Assembly: GCA_027186245.1 (NCBI GenBank)
Contig: CP114481.1
Coordinates: 53,514,569-53,578,568 of the forward strand
Reading direction: 5' to 3'
From: Coriaria nepalensis
Lineage: Eukaryota; Streptophyta; Magnoliopsida; Cucurbitales; Coriariaceae
Length of the DNA: 64,000 nucleotides
Shown here: one piece after another, positions 1 to 9,730 of the stretch
Layout: the number at the start of each line of letters is the position of its first letter
How positions within the stretch are numbered: position 1 is the stretch's first letter
The notes under the pieces: model-generated
The model's input: only the letters and a program-made list of their open reading frames with translations
Told to the model about the DNA's origin: nothing
The model's database searches: none
Position numbers and translations under genes: made by a program

Positions 1-414
1 ACTTTCATGCAAACGAATAAAAATGAGTATGAAATAGTACCTGATATGAAAACGAATTGAGAGCTTCAAACAAATCAAATTTTCGAACCATTATTTTTTT
101 AGAGCGTTGGAGCTTGAGAGAGATAAAATGGTGAATGTATAAGATAAAAATAATACAAATTAAAATTAGACAAAGTTTAAAAAATTTACAAGAATATCAA
201 CGGGCAAGAAAAAATCTAGAAAAGAGTTTTGCGGAATGAAGTACTTCCTGCAAACGAATGAAAATGAGTAAGAAATACTACCTGATATGAAAATGAATTG
301 AGAGCTTCAAACAAATCTAATTTCCGAACCATAATAATTTTAGAGCGTTGGAGCTTGAGAGAGATAAAATGGTGAACGAATAAGATAAAAATAATACAAA
401 TTAAAATTAGACAA
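1..414 (+). repeat. Left-edge diverged satellite monomers
   Basis: The window opens two bases into a monomer. The first two monomers (1-240 and 241-481) carry the CTGATATGAA form of the 5' half, as in the diverged parts of the array, not the CTTATATGAA form of the island that follows. The second monomer (from 241) begins as a diverged type, with CCTGC instead of CATGC and AAAATGAATTGAG. It switches to the island type in its 3' third, near 415-430. It therefore looks like a hybrid that marks the left edge of the homogenised block. Confidence 0.8.
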
Positions 415-710
415 AGTTGCAAAAATTTACCGGAATATCAACGGGCGGGATAAAATCTAGAAAAGAGTTTTGCGGAATGAAGTACTTTCATGCAAACGAA
501 TAAAAATGAGTATGAAATAGTACCTTATATGAAAACGAATTGAGAGCGTCAAACAAATCTAATTTCCGAACCATAATTGTTTTAGAGCGTTGGAGCTTGA
601 GAGAGATAAAATGGTGAATGAATAAGATAAAAATAATACAAATTAAAATTAGACAAAGTTGCAAAAATTTACCGGAATATCAACGGGCGGGATAAAATCT
701 AGAAAAGAGT

Positions 711-738
711 TTTGCGGAATGAAGTACTTTCATGCAAA
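711..738. other. Imperfect dyad around GTAC, one representative per monomer
   Basis: TTTGC, GGA, ATGAAGT, then ACTTTCAT, GCAAA: the two arms TTTGC/GCAAA and ATGAA/TTTCAT are inverted around GTAC, with a GGA bulge on the left and one unpaired T on the right. The element recurs in nearly every monomer. Common variants are TGCAGAATGATGTAC on the left and CACGC, CAGGC or CAGAC on the right. It could be a protein-binding site or a hairpin-forming stretch. The sequence shows the symmetry only, not a function. Confidence 0.6.
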
Positions 739-786
739 CGAATAAAAATGAGTATGAAATAGTACCTTATATGAAAACGAATTGAG
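723..786 (+). repeat. Degenerate 38-bp internal repeat inside the monomer
   Basis: AGTAC, four bases, ATGCAAACGAAT at 723-743 is followed by AGTAC, five bases, ATGAAAACGAAT at 761-782. The start points are 38 bp apart, and 16 of the 17 aligned bases outside the spacer agree. Both are followed by a GAG-containing purine stretch. The arrangement holds across the array. It suggests that the first third of the monomer arose by duplication of a shorter unit. Confidence 0.65.
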
Positions 787-3627
787 AGCTTCAAACAAAT
801 CAAATTTCCGAACCATTATATTTTTAGAGCGTTGGAGCTTGAGAGAGATAAAATGGTGAATGAATAAGATAAAAATAATACAAATTAAAATTAGACAAAG
901 TTGCAAAAATTTACCGGAATATCAACGGGCGGGATAAAATCTAGAAAAGAGTTTTGCGGAATGAAGTACTTTCATGCAAACGAATAAAAATGAGTATGAA
1001 ATAGTACCTTATATGAAAACGAATTGAGAGCGTCAAACAAATCTAATTTCCGAACCATAATTGTTTTAGAGCGTTGGAGCTTGAGAGAGATAAAATGGTG
1101 AATGAATAAGATAAAAATAATACAAATTAAAATTAGACAAAGTTGCAAAAATTTACCGGAATATCAACGGGCGGGATAAAATCTAGAAAAGAGTTTTGCG
1201 GAATGAAGTACTTTCATGCAAACGAATAAAAATGAGTATGAAATAGTACCTTATATGAAAACGAATTGAGAGCTTCAAACAAATCTAATTTCCGAACCAT
1301 AATAATTTTAGAGCGTTGGAGCTTGAGAGAGATAAAATGGTGAATGAATAAGATAAAAATAATACAAATTAAAATTAGACAAAGTTGCAAAAATTTACCG
1401 GAATATCAACGGGCGGGATAAAATCTAGAAAAGAGTTTTGCGGAATGAAGTACTTTCATGCAAACGAATAAAAATGAGTATGAAATAGTACCTTATATGA
1501 AAAGGAATTGAGAGCGTCAAACAAATCTAATTTCCGAACCATAATTGTTTTAGAGCGTTGGAGCTTGAGAGAGATAAAATGGTGAATGAATAAGATAAAA
1601 ATAATACAAATTAAAATTAGACAAAGTTGCAAAAATTTACCGGAATATCAACGGGCGGGATAAAATCTAGAAAAGAGTTTTGCGGAATGAAGTACTTTCA
1701 TGCAAACGAATAAAAATGAGTATGAAATAGTACCTTATATGAAAACGAATTGAGAGCGTCAAACAAATCTAATTTCCGAACCATAATTGTTTTAGAGCGT
1801 TGGAGCTTGAGAGAGATAAAATGGTGAATGAATAAGATAAAAATAATACAAATTAAAATTAGACAAAGTTGCAAAAATTTACCGGAATATCAACGGGCGG
1901 GATAAAATCTAGAAAAGAGTTTTGCGGAATGAAGTACTTTCATGCAAACGAATAAAAATGAGTATGAAATAGTACCTTATATGAAAACGAATTGAGAGCT
2001 TCAAACAAATCTAATTTCCGAACCATAATAATTTTAGAGCGTTGGAGCTTGAGAGAGATAAAATGGTGAATGAATAAGATAAAAATAATACAAATTAAAA
2101 TTAGACAAAGTTGCAAAAATTTACCGGAATATCAACGGGCGGGATAAAATCTAGAAAAGAGTTTTGCGGAATGAAGTACTTTCATGCAAACGAATAAAAA
2201 TGAGTATGAAATAGTACCTTATATGAAAAGGAATTGAGAGCGTCAAACAAATCTAATTTCCGAACCATAATTGTTTTAGAGCGTTGGAGCTTGAGAGAGA
2301 TAAAATGGTGAATGAATAAGATAAAAATAATACAAATTAAAATTAGACAAAGTTGCAAAAATTTACCGGAATATCAACGGGCGGGATAAAATCTAGAAAA
2401 GAGTTTTGCGGAATGAAGTACTTTCATGCAAACGAATAAAAATGAGTATGAAATAGTACCTTATATGAAAACGAATTGAGAGCGTCAAACAAATCTAATT
2501 TCCGAACCATAATTGTTTTAGAGCGTTGGAGCTTGAGAGAGATAAAATGGTGAATGAATAAGATAAAAATAATACAAATTAAAATTAGACAAAGTTGCAA
2601 AAATTTACCGGAATATCAACGGGCGGGATAAAATCTAGAAAAGAGTTTTGCGGAATGAAGTACTTTCATGCAAACGAATAAAAATGAGTATGAAATAGTA
2701 CCTTATATGAAAACGAATTGAGAGCTTCAAACAAATCAAATTTCCGAACCATTATATTTTTAGAGCGTTGGAGCTTGAGAGAGATAAAATGGTGAATGAA
2801 TAAGATAAAAATAATACAAATTAAAATTAGACAAAGTTGCAAAAATTTACCGGAATATCAACGGGCGGGATAAAATCTAGAAAAGAGTTTTGCGGAATGA
2901 AGTACTTTCATGCAAACGAATAAAAATGAGTATGAAATAGTACCTTATATGAAAACGAATTGAGAGCGTCAAACAAATCTAATTTCCGAACCATAATTGT
3001 TTTAGAGCGTTGGAGCTTGAGAGAGATAAAATGGTGAATGAATAAGATAAAAATAATACAAATTAAAATTAGACAAAGTTGCAAAAATTTACCGGAATAT
3101 CAACGGGCGGGATAAAATCTAGAAAAGAGTTTTGCGGAATGAAGTACTTTCATGCAAACGAATAAAAATGAGTATGAAATAGTACCTTATATGAAAACGA
3201 ATTGAGAGCTTCAAACAAATCTAATTTCCGAACCATAATAATTTTAGAGCGTTGGAGCTTGAGAGAGATAAAATGGTGAATGAATAAGATAAAAATAATA
3301 CAAATTAAAATTAGACAAAGTTGCAAAAATTTACCGGAATATCAACGGGCGGGATAAAATCTAGAAAAGAGTTTTGCGGAATGAAGTACTTTCATGCAAA
3401 CGAATAAAAATGAGTATGAAATAGTACCTTATATGAAAAGGAATTGAGAGCGTCAAACAAATCTAATTTCCGAACCATAATTGTTTTAGAGCGTTGGAGC
3501 TTGAGAGAGATAAAATGGTGAATGAATAAGATAAAAATAATACAAATTAAAATTAGACAAAGTTGCAAAAATTTACCGGAATATCAACGGGCGGGATAAA
3601 ATCTAGAAAAGAGTTTTGCGGAATGAA

Positions 3628-4334
3628 GTACTTTCATGCAAACGAATAAAAATGAGTATGAAATAGTACCTTATATGAAAACGAATTGAGAGCTTCAAAC
3701 AAATCAAATTTCCGAACCATTATAATTTTAGAGCGTTGGAGCTTGAGAGAGATAAAATGGTGAATGAATAAGATAAAAATAATACAAATTAAAATTAGAC
3801 AAGGTTGCAAAAATTTATCGGAATATCAACGGGCGGGATAAAATCTAGAAAAGAGTTTTGCGGAATGAAGTACTTTCATGCAAACGAATAAAAATGAGTA
3901 TGAAATAGTACCTTATATGAAAACGAATTGAGAGCGTCAAACAAATCTAATTTCCGAACCATAATTGTTTTAGAGCGTTGGAGCTTGAGAGAGATAAAAT
4001 GGTGAATGAATAAGATAAAAATAATACAAATTAAAATTAGACAAAGTTGCAAAAATTTACCGGAATATCAACGGGTGGGATAAAATCTAGAAAAGAGTTT
4101 TGCGGAATGAAGTACTTTCATGCAAACGAATAAAAATGAGTATGAAATAGTACCTTATATGAAAACGAATTGAGAGCTTCAAACAAATCAAATTTCCGAA
4201 CCATTATATTTTTAGAGCGTTGGAGCTTGGGAGAGATAAAATGGGGAATGAATAAGATAAAAATAATACAAATTAAAATTAGACAAAGTTTCAAAAATTT
4301 ACCGGAATATCAACGGGTGGGATAAAATCTAGAA
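3628..4334 (+). repeat. Decaying right edge of the homogenised island
   Basis: Monomers at 3628 (B-like, with AAGGTTGC and TTATCGG), 3870 (A, with CGGGTGGG) and 4112 (B, with CTTGGGAGAG and ATGGGGAATG) keep the island tail but collect private changes. The last ACCGG is near 4302. Edge monomers of a homogenised block commonly diverge more than its core, because they exchange less often; that is general knowledge of satellite arrays, not something this window proves. Confidence 0.75.
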
Positions 4335-4595
4335 AAGAGTTTTGCGGAATGAAGTACTTTCATGCAAACGAATAAAAATGAGTATGAAATAGTACCTTAT
4401 ATGAAAACGAATTGAGAGCTTCAAACAAATCAAATTTCCGAACCATTATATTTTTAGAGCGTTGGAGCTTGGGAGAGATAAAATGGGGAATGAATAAGAT
4501 AAAAATAATACAAATTAAAATTAGACAAAGTTTCAAAAATTTACAAGAAAATCAACAGGCAAGAAAAAATCTAGAAAAGTGTTTTGCGGAATGAA
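4112..4595 (+). repeat. Tandem monomer duplication marked by ATGGGGAATG
   Basis: Two adjacent monomers (starting 4112 and 4354) share the private changes CTTGGGAGAG and ATGGGGAATG, 242 bp apart. The first still ends in the island-type tail (ACCGG, CGGGTGGGATAAAATC). The second ends in the diverged tail (ACAAGAAAATCAACAGGC, GTGTTTTGCGG). The right edge of the island therefore lies inside this duplicated pair, at about 4530-4540. A short open frame on the + strand here (4412-4594) exists only because of these changes and shows no coding evidence. Confidence 0.8.
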
Positions 4596-7500
4596 GTACT
4601 TTCATGCAAACGAATAAAAATGAGTATGAAATAGTACCTGATATGAAAACGAATTGAGAGCTTCAAACAAATCAAATTTCCGAACCATTATTTTTTTAGA
4701 GCGTTGGAGCTTGAGAGAGAGAAAATGGTGAATGAATATGATAAAAATAATACAAATTAAAATTAGACAAAGTTCCAAAAATTTACAAGAATATCAACGG
4801 GCGGAAAAGATCTAGAAAAGCATTTTGCGGAATGAAGTACTTTCATGCAAACGAATAAAAATGAGTATGAAATAGTACCTAATATGAAGACGAATTGAGA
4901 GCTTCAAACAAATCTAATTTCCGAACCATAATAATTTTAGAGCGTTGGAGCTTGAGAGAGATAAAATGGTGAATGAATAAGATAAAAAATAATACAAATT
5001 AAAATTAGACAAAGTTCCAAAAATTTACAAGAAAATCAACGGGTAAGAAAAAATCTAGAAAAGAGTTTTGCAGAATGATATACTTTCATGCAAACGAATG
5101 AAAATGAGTAAGAAATAGTACCTGATATGAAAACGAATTGAGAGCGTCAAACAAATCTAATTTCCGAACCATAATTGTTTTAGAGCGTTGGAGCTTGAGA
5201 GAGATAAATTGGTGAATGAATTAGATAAAAATAATACAAATTAAAATTAGGCAAAGTTGCAAAAATTTACAAGAATATCAACGGGCGGGATAAAATCTAG
5301 AAAAGAGTTTTGCGGAATGAAGTACTTTCACGCAAACGAATAAAAATGAGTAAGAAATAGTACCTGATATGAAAATGAATTGAGAGCTTCAAACAAATCT
5401 AATTTCAAAACCATAATAATTTTAGAGCGTTGGAGCTTGAGAGAGATAAAATGGTGAATGAATAAGATAAAAAATAATACAAATTAAAATTAGACAAAGT
5501 TCCAAAAATTTACAAGAAAATCAACGGGCACGAAAAAATCTAGAAAAGAGTTTTGCAGAATGATGTACTTTCATGCAGACGAATGAAAATGAGTAAGAAA
5601 TCGTACCTGATATGAAAACGAATTGAGAGCGTCAAACAAATCTAATTTCCGAACCATAATTGTTTTAGAGCGTTGGAGCTTGAGAGAGATAAAATGGTGA
5701 ATGAATAACATAAAAAATAATACAAATTAAAATTAGACAAAGTTCCAAAAATTTACAAGAAAATCAACAGGCAAGAAAAAATCTAGAAAAGTGTTTTGCA
5801 GAATGAAGTACTTTCATGCAAACGAATAAAAATGAGTATGAAATAGTACCTGATATGAAAACGAATTGAGAGCTTCAAACAAATCTAATTTCCGAACCAT
5901 AATTGTTTTAGAGCGTTGGAGCTTGAGAGAGATAAAATGGTGAATGAATATGATAAAAATAATACAAATTAGAATTAGAGAAAGTTCCAAAAATTTACAA
6001 GAATATCAACGGAAGGAAAAGATCTAGAAAAGCATTTTGCAGAATGATGTACTTTCATGCAAACGAATGAAAATGAGTAAGAAATAGTACCTGATATGAA
6101 AACGAATTGAGAGCTTCAAACAAATCAAATTTCGGAACCATTATATTTTTAGAGCGTTGGAGCTTGAGAGAGATAAAATGGTGAATGAATAAGATAAAAA
6201 TAATACAAATTAAAATTAGACAAAGTTCCAAAAATTTACAAGAAAATCAACGGGCAAGAAAAAATCTAGAAAAGAGTTTTGCAGAATGATGTACTTTCAT
6301 GCAGACGAATGAAAATGAGTAAGAAATAGTACCTGATATGAAAACGAATTGAGAGCGTCAAACAAATCTAATTTCCGAACCATAATTGTTTTAGAGCGTT
6401 GGAGCTTGAGAGAGATAAAATGGTGAATGAATAAGATAAAAAATAATAGAAATTAAAATTAGACAAAGTTCCAAAAATTTACAAGAATATCAAGGGGGGA
6501 AAAGATCTAGAAAAGTGTTTTGCAGAATGATGTACTTTTGTGCAAACGAATGAAAATGAGTAAGAAATAGTACCTGATATGAAGACGAATTGAGAGCTTC
6601 AAACAAATCTAATCTCTGAACCATAATTTTTTTAGAGCGTTGGAGATTGAGAGAGATAAAATGGTGAATGAATTAGATAAATATAATGCAAATTAGAATT
6701 AGACAATGTTTCAAAAAATTCACAAGAAAATCAACAGGCAAGAAAAAATCTAGAAAAGTGTTCTGTGGAATGAAGTACTTTCATGCAAACGAATAAAAAT
6801 GAGTATGAAATAGTACCTGATATGCAAACGAATTGAGAGCTTCAAACAAATCAAATTTCCGAACCATTATATTTTTAGAGCGTTGGAGCTTGAGAGAGAT
6901 AAAATGGTGAATGAATATGATAAAAATAATACAAATTAAAATTAGACAACGTTCAAAAAATTTACAAGGATATGAACGGGCGGAAAAGATGTAGAAAAGT
7001 GTTTTGCAGAATGATGTACTTTTATGCAAACGAATGAAAATGAGTACGAAATAGTACCTGATATGAAGACGAATTGAGTGCTCCAAACAAATCTAATTTC
7101 CGAACCATAATTTTTTTAGAGCGTTGGAGCTTGAGAGAGAGAAAATGGTGAATGAATATGATAAAAATAATACAAATTAAAATTAGACAAAGTTCCAAAA
7201 ATTTACAAGAATATCAACGGGCGGAAAAGATCTAGAAAAGCATTTTGCGGAATGAAGTACTTTCATGCAAACGAATAAAAATGAGTATGAAATAGTACCT
7301 GATATGAAGACGAATTCAGAGCTTCAAGCAAATCTGATTTCCGAACCATAATTTTTTTAGAGCGTTGTAGCTTGACAGAGATAAAATGGTGAATGAATAA
7401 GATAAAAAATAATACAAATTAAGACTATATAAATTTCCAGAAATTTACAAGAATATCAACGGGCATGAAAAAAATCATAAAAAGTGTTTTGCGGAATGAA

Positions 7501-7740
7501 GTACTTTCATGCAAACGAATGAAAATGAGTAAGATATAGTATCTGATATGAAGAAGAATTGAGAGCTTCAAACAAATCTAATTTCCGAACCATAATTTTT
7601 TTAGAGCGTTGGAGCTTGAGAAAGATAAAATGGTGAATGTATAATATAAAAATAATACAAATTAAAATTAGACAAAGTTTAAAAAATTTACAAGAATATC
7701 AACGGGCAAGATAAAATCTAGAAAAGAGTTTTGCGGAATG
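4596..7740 (+). repeat. Diverged mixed satellite monomers
   Basis: About 13 monomers of several subtypes in irregular order. One subtype has GAATAAAAATGAGTATG, the other GAATGAAAATGAGTAAG. Tails are either AGACAAAGTTCC or, near 7430, ATATAAATTTCCAG. Small private changes are frequent, for example TTTTGTGCAAACG near 6537 and CTAATCTCTGAACC near 6611. No gene, RNA or mobile element was found. Open frames on the minus strand (for example 6781-7086) are readings of the satellite itself. Confidence 0.85.
5090..5331 (+). repeat. Island-like monomer outside the island
   Basis: This monomer combines class-A features (GCGTCAAAC, CCATAATTGTTTTAG) with the island tail GTTGCAAAAATTTAC, CGGGCGGGATAAAATC and GAGTTTTGCGG. 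It keeps ACAAG instead of ACCGG and CTGATATG instead of CTTATATG. It is thus close to what an ancestor of the homogenised class-A monomers should look like, and it sits under 1 kb from the island edge. It could also be a conversion product copied from the island. Confidence 0.65.
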
Positions 7741-7749
7741 AACTACTTT

Positions 7750-8275
7750 CCTGCAAACGAATAAAAATGAGTATGAAATAGTACCTGATATGAAAACGAA
7801 TTGAGAGCTTCAAACAAATCAAATTTCCGAACCATTATTTTTTTAGAGCATTGGAGCTTGAGAGAGATAAAATGGTGAATGAATACGTTAAAAATAATAC
7901 AAATTAAAATTAGACAAAGTTCCAAAAATTTACAAGGATATCAACGGCTGGAAAAGATCTAGAAAAGCATTTTGCGGAATGAAGTACTTTCATGCAAACG
8001 AGTGAAAATGAGTAAGAAATAGTACCTGATATGAAGACGAATTCAGAGCTTCAAGCAAATCTGATTTTCAAACCATAATTTTTTTAGAGCGTTGTAGCTT
8101 GAGAGAGATACAATGGTGAATGAATATTATAAAAAATAATACAAATTAAAATTAGACAAAGTTCCAAAAATTTATAAGAAAATGATTTGGCAAGAAAAAA
8201 AATCTAGAAATGAGTTTTGCAGAATGATGTACTTTCATGCAAACGAATGAAAATCAGTAAGAAATAGTACCTGAT
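7750..8275 (+). repeat. Dimer segment, copy 1 of a ~1,456-bp-spaced pair
   Basis: Two monomers share a set of private changes with 9205-9730: AGAGCATTGGAGC (7843 and 9299), GGATATCAACGGCTG in the tail, and GATTTTCAAACC (8063 and 9520). The offset is 1,456-1,457 bp, or six monomers. A few single-base differences separate the copies, such as ACGTTAAAAA against ACGATAAAAA. It is probably the remains of an old six-monomer tandem duplication in which only part still looks paired. Confidence 0.7.
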
Positions 8276-8489
8276 ATGAAGACGAATTCAGAGCTTCAAA
8301 CAAATCTAATTTCCAAACCATAATAATTTTAGAGCGTTGGAGCTTGAGAGAGATAAAATGGTGAATGAATAAGATAAAAAATAATTCAAATTAAAATTAG
8401 ACAAAGTTCCAAAAATTTACAAGAAAATCAACAGGCAAGAAAAAATCTAGAAAAGTGTTTTGCAGAATGAAGTACTTTCATGCAAACGA

Positions 8490-8975
8490 ATAAAAATGAG
8501 TATGAAATAGTACCTGATATGAAAACGAATTGAGAGCTTCAAACAAATCTAATTTCCGAACCATAATTTTTTTAGAGCGTTGGAGCTTGAGAAAGATAAA
8601 ATGGTGAATGTATAAGATAAAAATAATACAAATTAAAATTAGACAAAGTTTAAAAAATTTACAAGAATATCAACGGGCAAGATAAAATCTAGAAAAGAGT
8701 TTTGCGGAATGAAGTACTTTCCTGCAAACGAAAAAAAATGAGTATGAAATAGTACCTGATATGAAAACGAATTGAGAGCTTCAAACAAATCAAATTTCCG
8801 AACCATTATTTTTTTAGAGCGTTGGAGCTTGAGAAAGATAAAATAGTGAATGTATAAGATAAAAATAATACAAATTAAAATTAGACAAAGTTTAAAAAAT
8901 TTACAAGAATATCAACGGGCAAGATAAAATCTAGAAAAGAGTTTTGCGGAATGAAATACTTTCCTGCAAACGAAT
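8490..8975 (+). repeat. Tandem 242-bp monomer duplication (GAGAAAGATAAAAT type)
   Basis: Two neighbouring monomers share the rare CTTGAGAAAGATAAAAT with GTATAAGATAAA, GTTTAAAAAATTTAC and GGGCAAGATAAAATC, 242 bp apart (AAAGATAAAA at 8592 and 8834). A third member with the same changes lies at 7621, 971 bp (four monomers) upstream. This suggests local duplication of one monomer. Confidence 0.7.
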
Positions 8976-9204
8976 GAAAATGAGTAAGAAATAGTACCTG
9001 ATATGAAAATGAATTGAGAGCTTCAAACAAATCTAATTTCCGAACCATAATAATTTTAGAGCGTTGGAGCTTGAGAGAGATAAAATGGTGAATGAATAAG
9101 ATAAAAAATAATACAAATTAAAATTAGACAAAGTTCCAAAAATTTACAAGAAAATCAACAGGCAAGAAAAAATCTAGAAAAGTGTTTTGCAGAATGAAGT
9201 ACTT

Positions 9205-9730
9205 TCATGCAAACGAATAAAAATGAGTATGAAATAGTACCTGATATGAAAACGAATTGAGAGCTTCAAACAAATCAAATTTCCGAACCATTATTTTTTT
9301 AGAGCATTGGAGCTTGAGAGAGATAAAATGGTGAATGAATACGATAAAAATAATACAAATTAAAATTAGACAAAGTTCCAAAAATTTACAAGGATATCAA
9401 CGGCTGAAAAAGATCTAGAAAAGCATTTTGCGGAATGAAGTAAGTTTCATGCAAACGAGTGAAAATGAGTAAGAAATAGTACCTGATATGAAGACGAATT
9501 CAGAGCTTCAAGCAAATCTGATTTTCAAACCATAATTTTTTTAGAGTGTTGTAGCTTGAGAGAGATAAAATGGTGAATGAATATTATAAAAAATAATACA
9601 AATTAAAATTAGACAAAGTTCCAATAATTTATAAGAAAATCAATTGGCAAGAAAAAAATCTAGAAATGAGTTTTGCAGAATGATGTACTTTCATGCAAAC
9701 GAATGAAAATAAGTAAGAAATAGTACCTGA
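9205..9730 (+). repeat. Dimer segment, copy 2 of a ~1,456-bp-spaced pair
   Basis: Partner of 7750-8275, with the same private changes AGAGCATTGGAGC, CAACGGCTG and GATTTTCAAACC. It differs by a few substitutions and by GTAAGTTTCATGC near 9440 in place of GTACTTTCATGC. Similarity ends near 9735, where this copy continues with a GAAAACG/GCGTC monomer. Confidence 0.7.

Larger units (their letters stand above)
482..3627 (+). repeat. Higher-order repeat A-B-A-C-D-A-C-D, 1,936-bp period
   Basis: The monomer order is A (482), B (724), A (966), C (1208), D (1450), A (1692), C (1934), D (2176), A (2418), B (2660), A (2902), C (3144), D (3386). The five monomers 482-1691 recur at 2418-3627, eight monomers (1,936 bp) away, with no difference noticed. 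Inside the unit, the trimer A-C-D at 966-1691 is repeated directly at 1692-2417 with a 726-bp period. A plausible history is trimer duplication followed by duplication of the enlarged unit. The period breaks at 3628, where a B-like monomer with CCATTATAATTT and ACAAGGTTGC appears instead of A. Confidence 0.88.
415..4334 (+). repeat. Homogenised satellite island, about 16 monomers
   Basis: From about 415 to 4334 nearly every monomer has the same 3' third: GTTGCAAAAATTTACCGG (late monomers with small changes), then ATCAACGGG, then GGGATAAAATCTAG, then GAGTTTTGCGG. The ACCGG form replaces ACAAG or ACAGG of the rest of the window and was seen nowhere else. The 5' half has CTTATATGAA in place of CTGATATGAA. 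Spacing is a constant 242 bp. Four monomer classes differ only in a window of about 60 bases: A (GCGTC with CCATAATTG), B (GCTTC with CCATTATAT), C (GCTTC with CCATAATAA) and D (like A but with GAAAAGG). Such low internal divergence beside neighbours that differ at many positions indicates a recent local expansion. Confidence 0.92.

Noticed and set aside
661..690. Possible CENP-B box around ATCAACGGGCGG
   Set aside because: CGGG is present, but the required upstream TTCG and the A three bases before CGGG are missing on the + strand, and the reverse complement does not fit either.
730..760. AATAAA in CGAATAAAAATGAG as a polyadenylation signal
   Set aside because: It is a subtype variant of GAATGAAAATGAG in an A-rich satellite, with no transcript or gene upstream.
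4412..4594. A 60-codon open frame on the plus strand
   Set aside because: It appears only because this monomer has private changes that remove stops. Neighbouring monomers of the same class do not keep it open.
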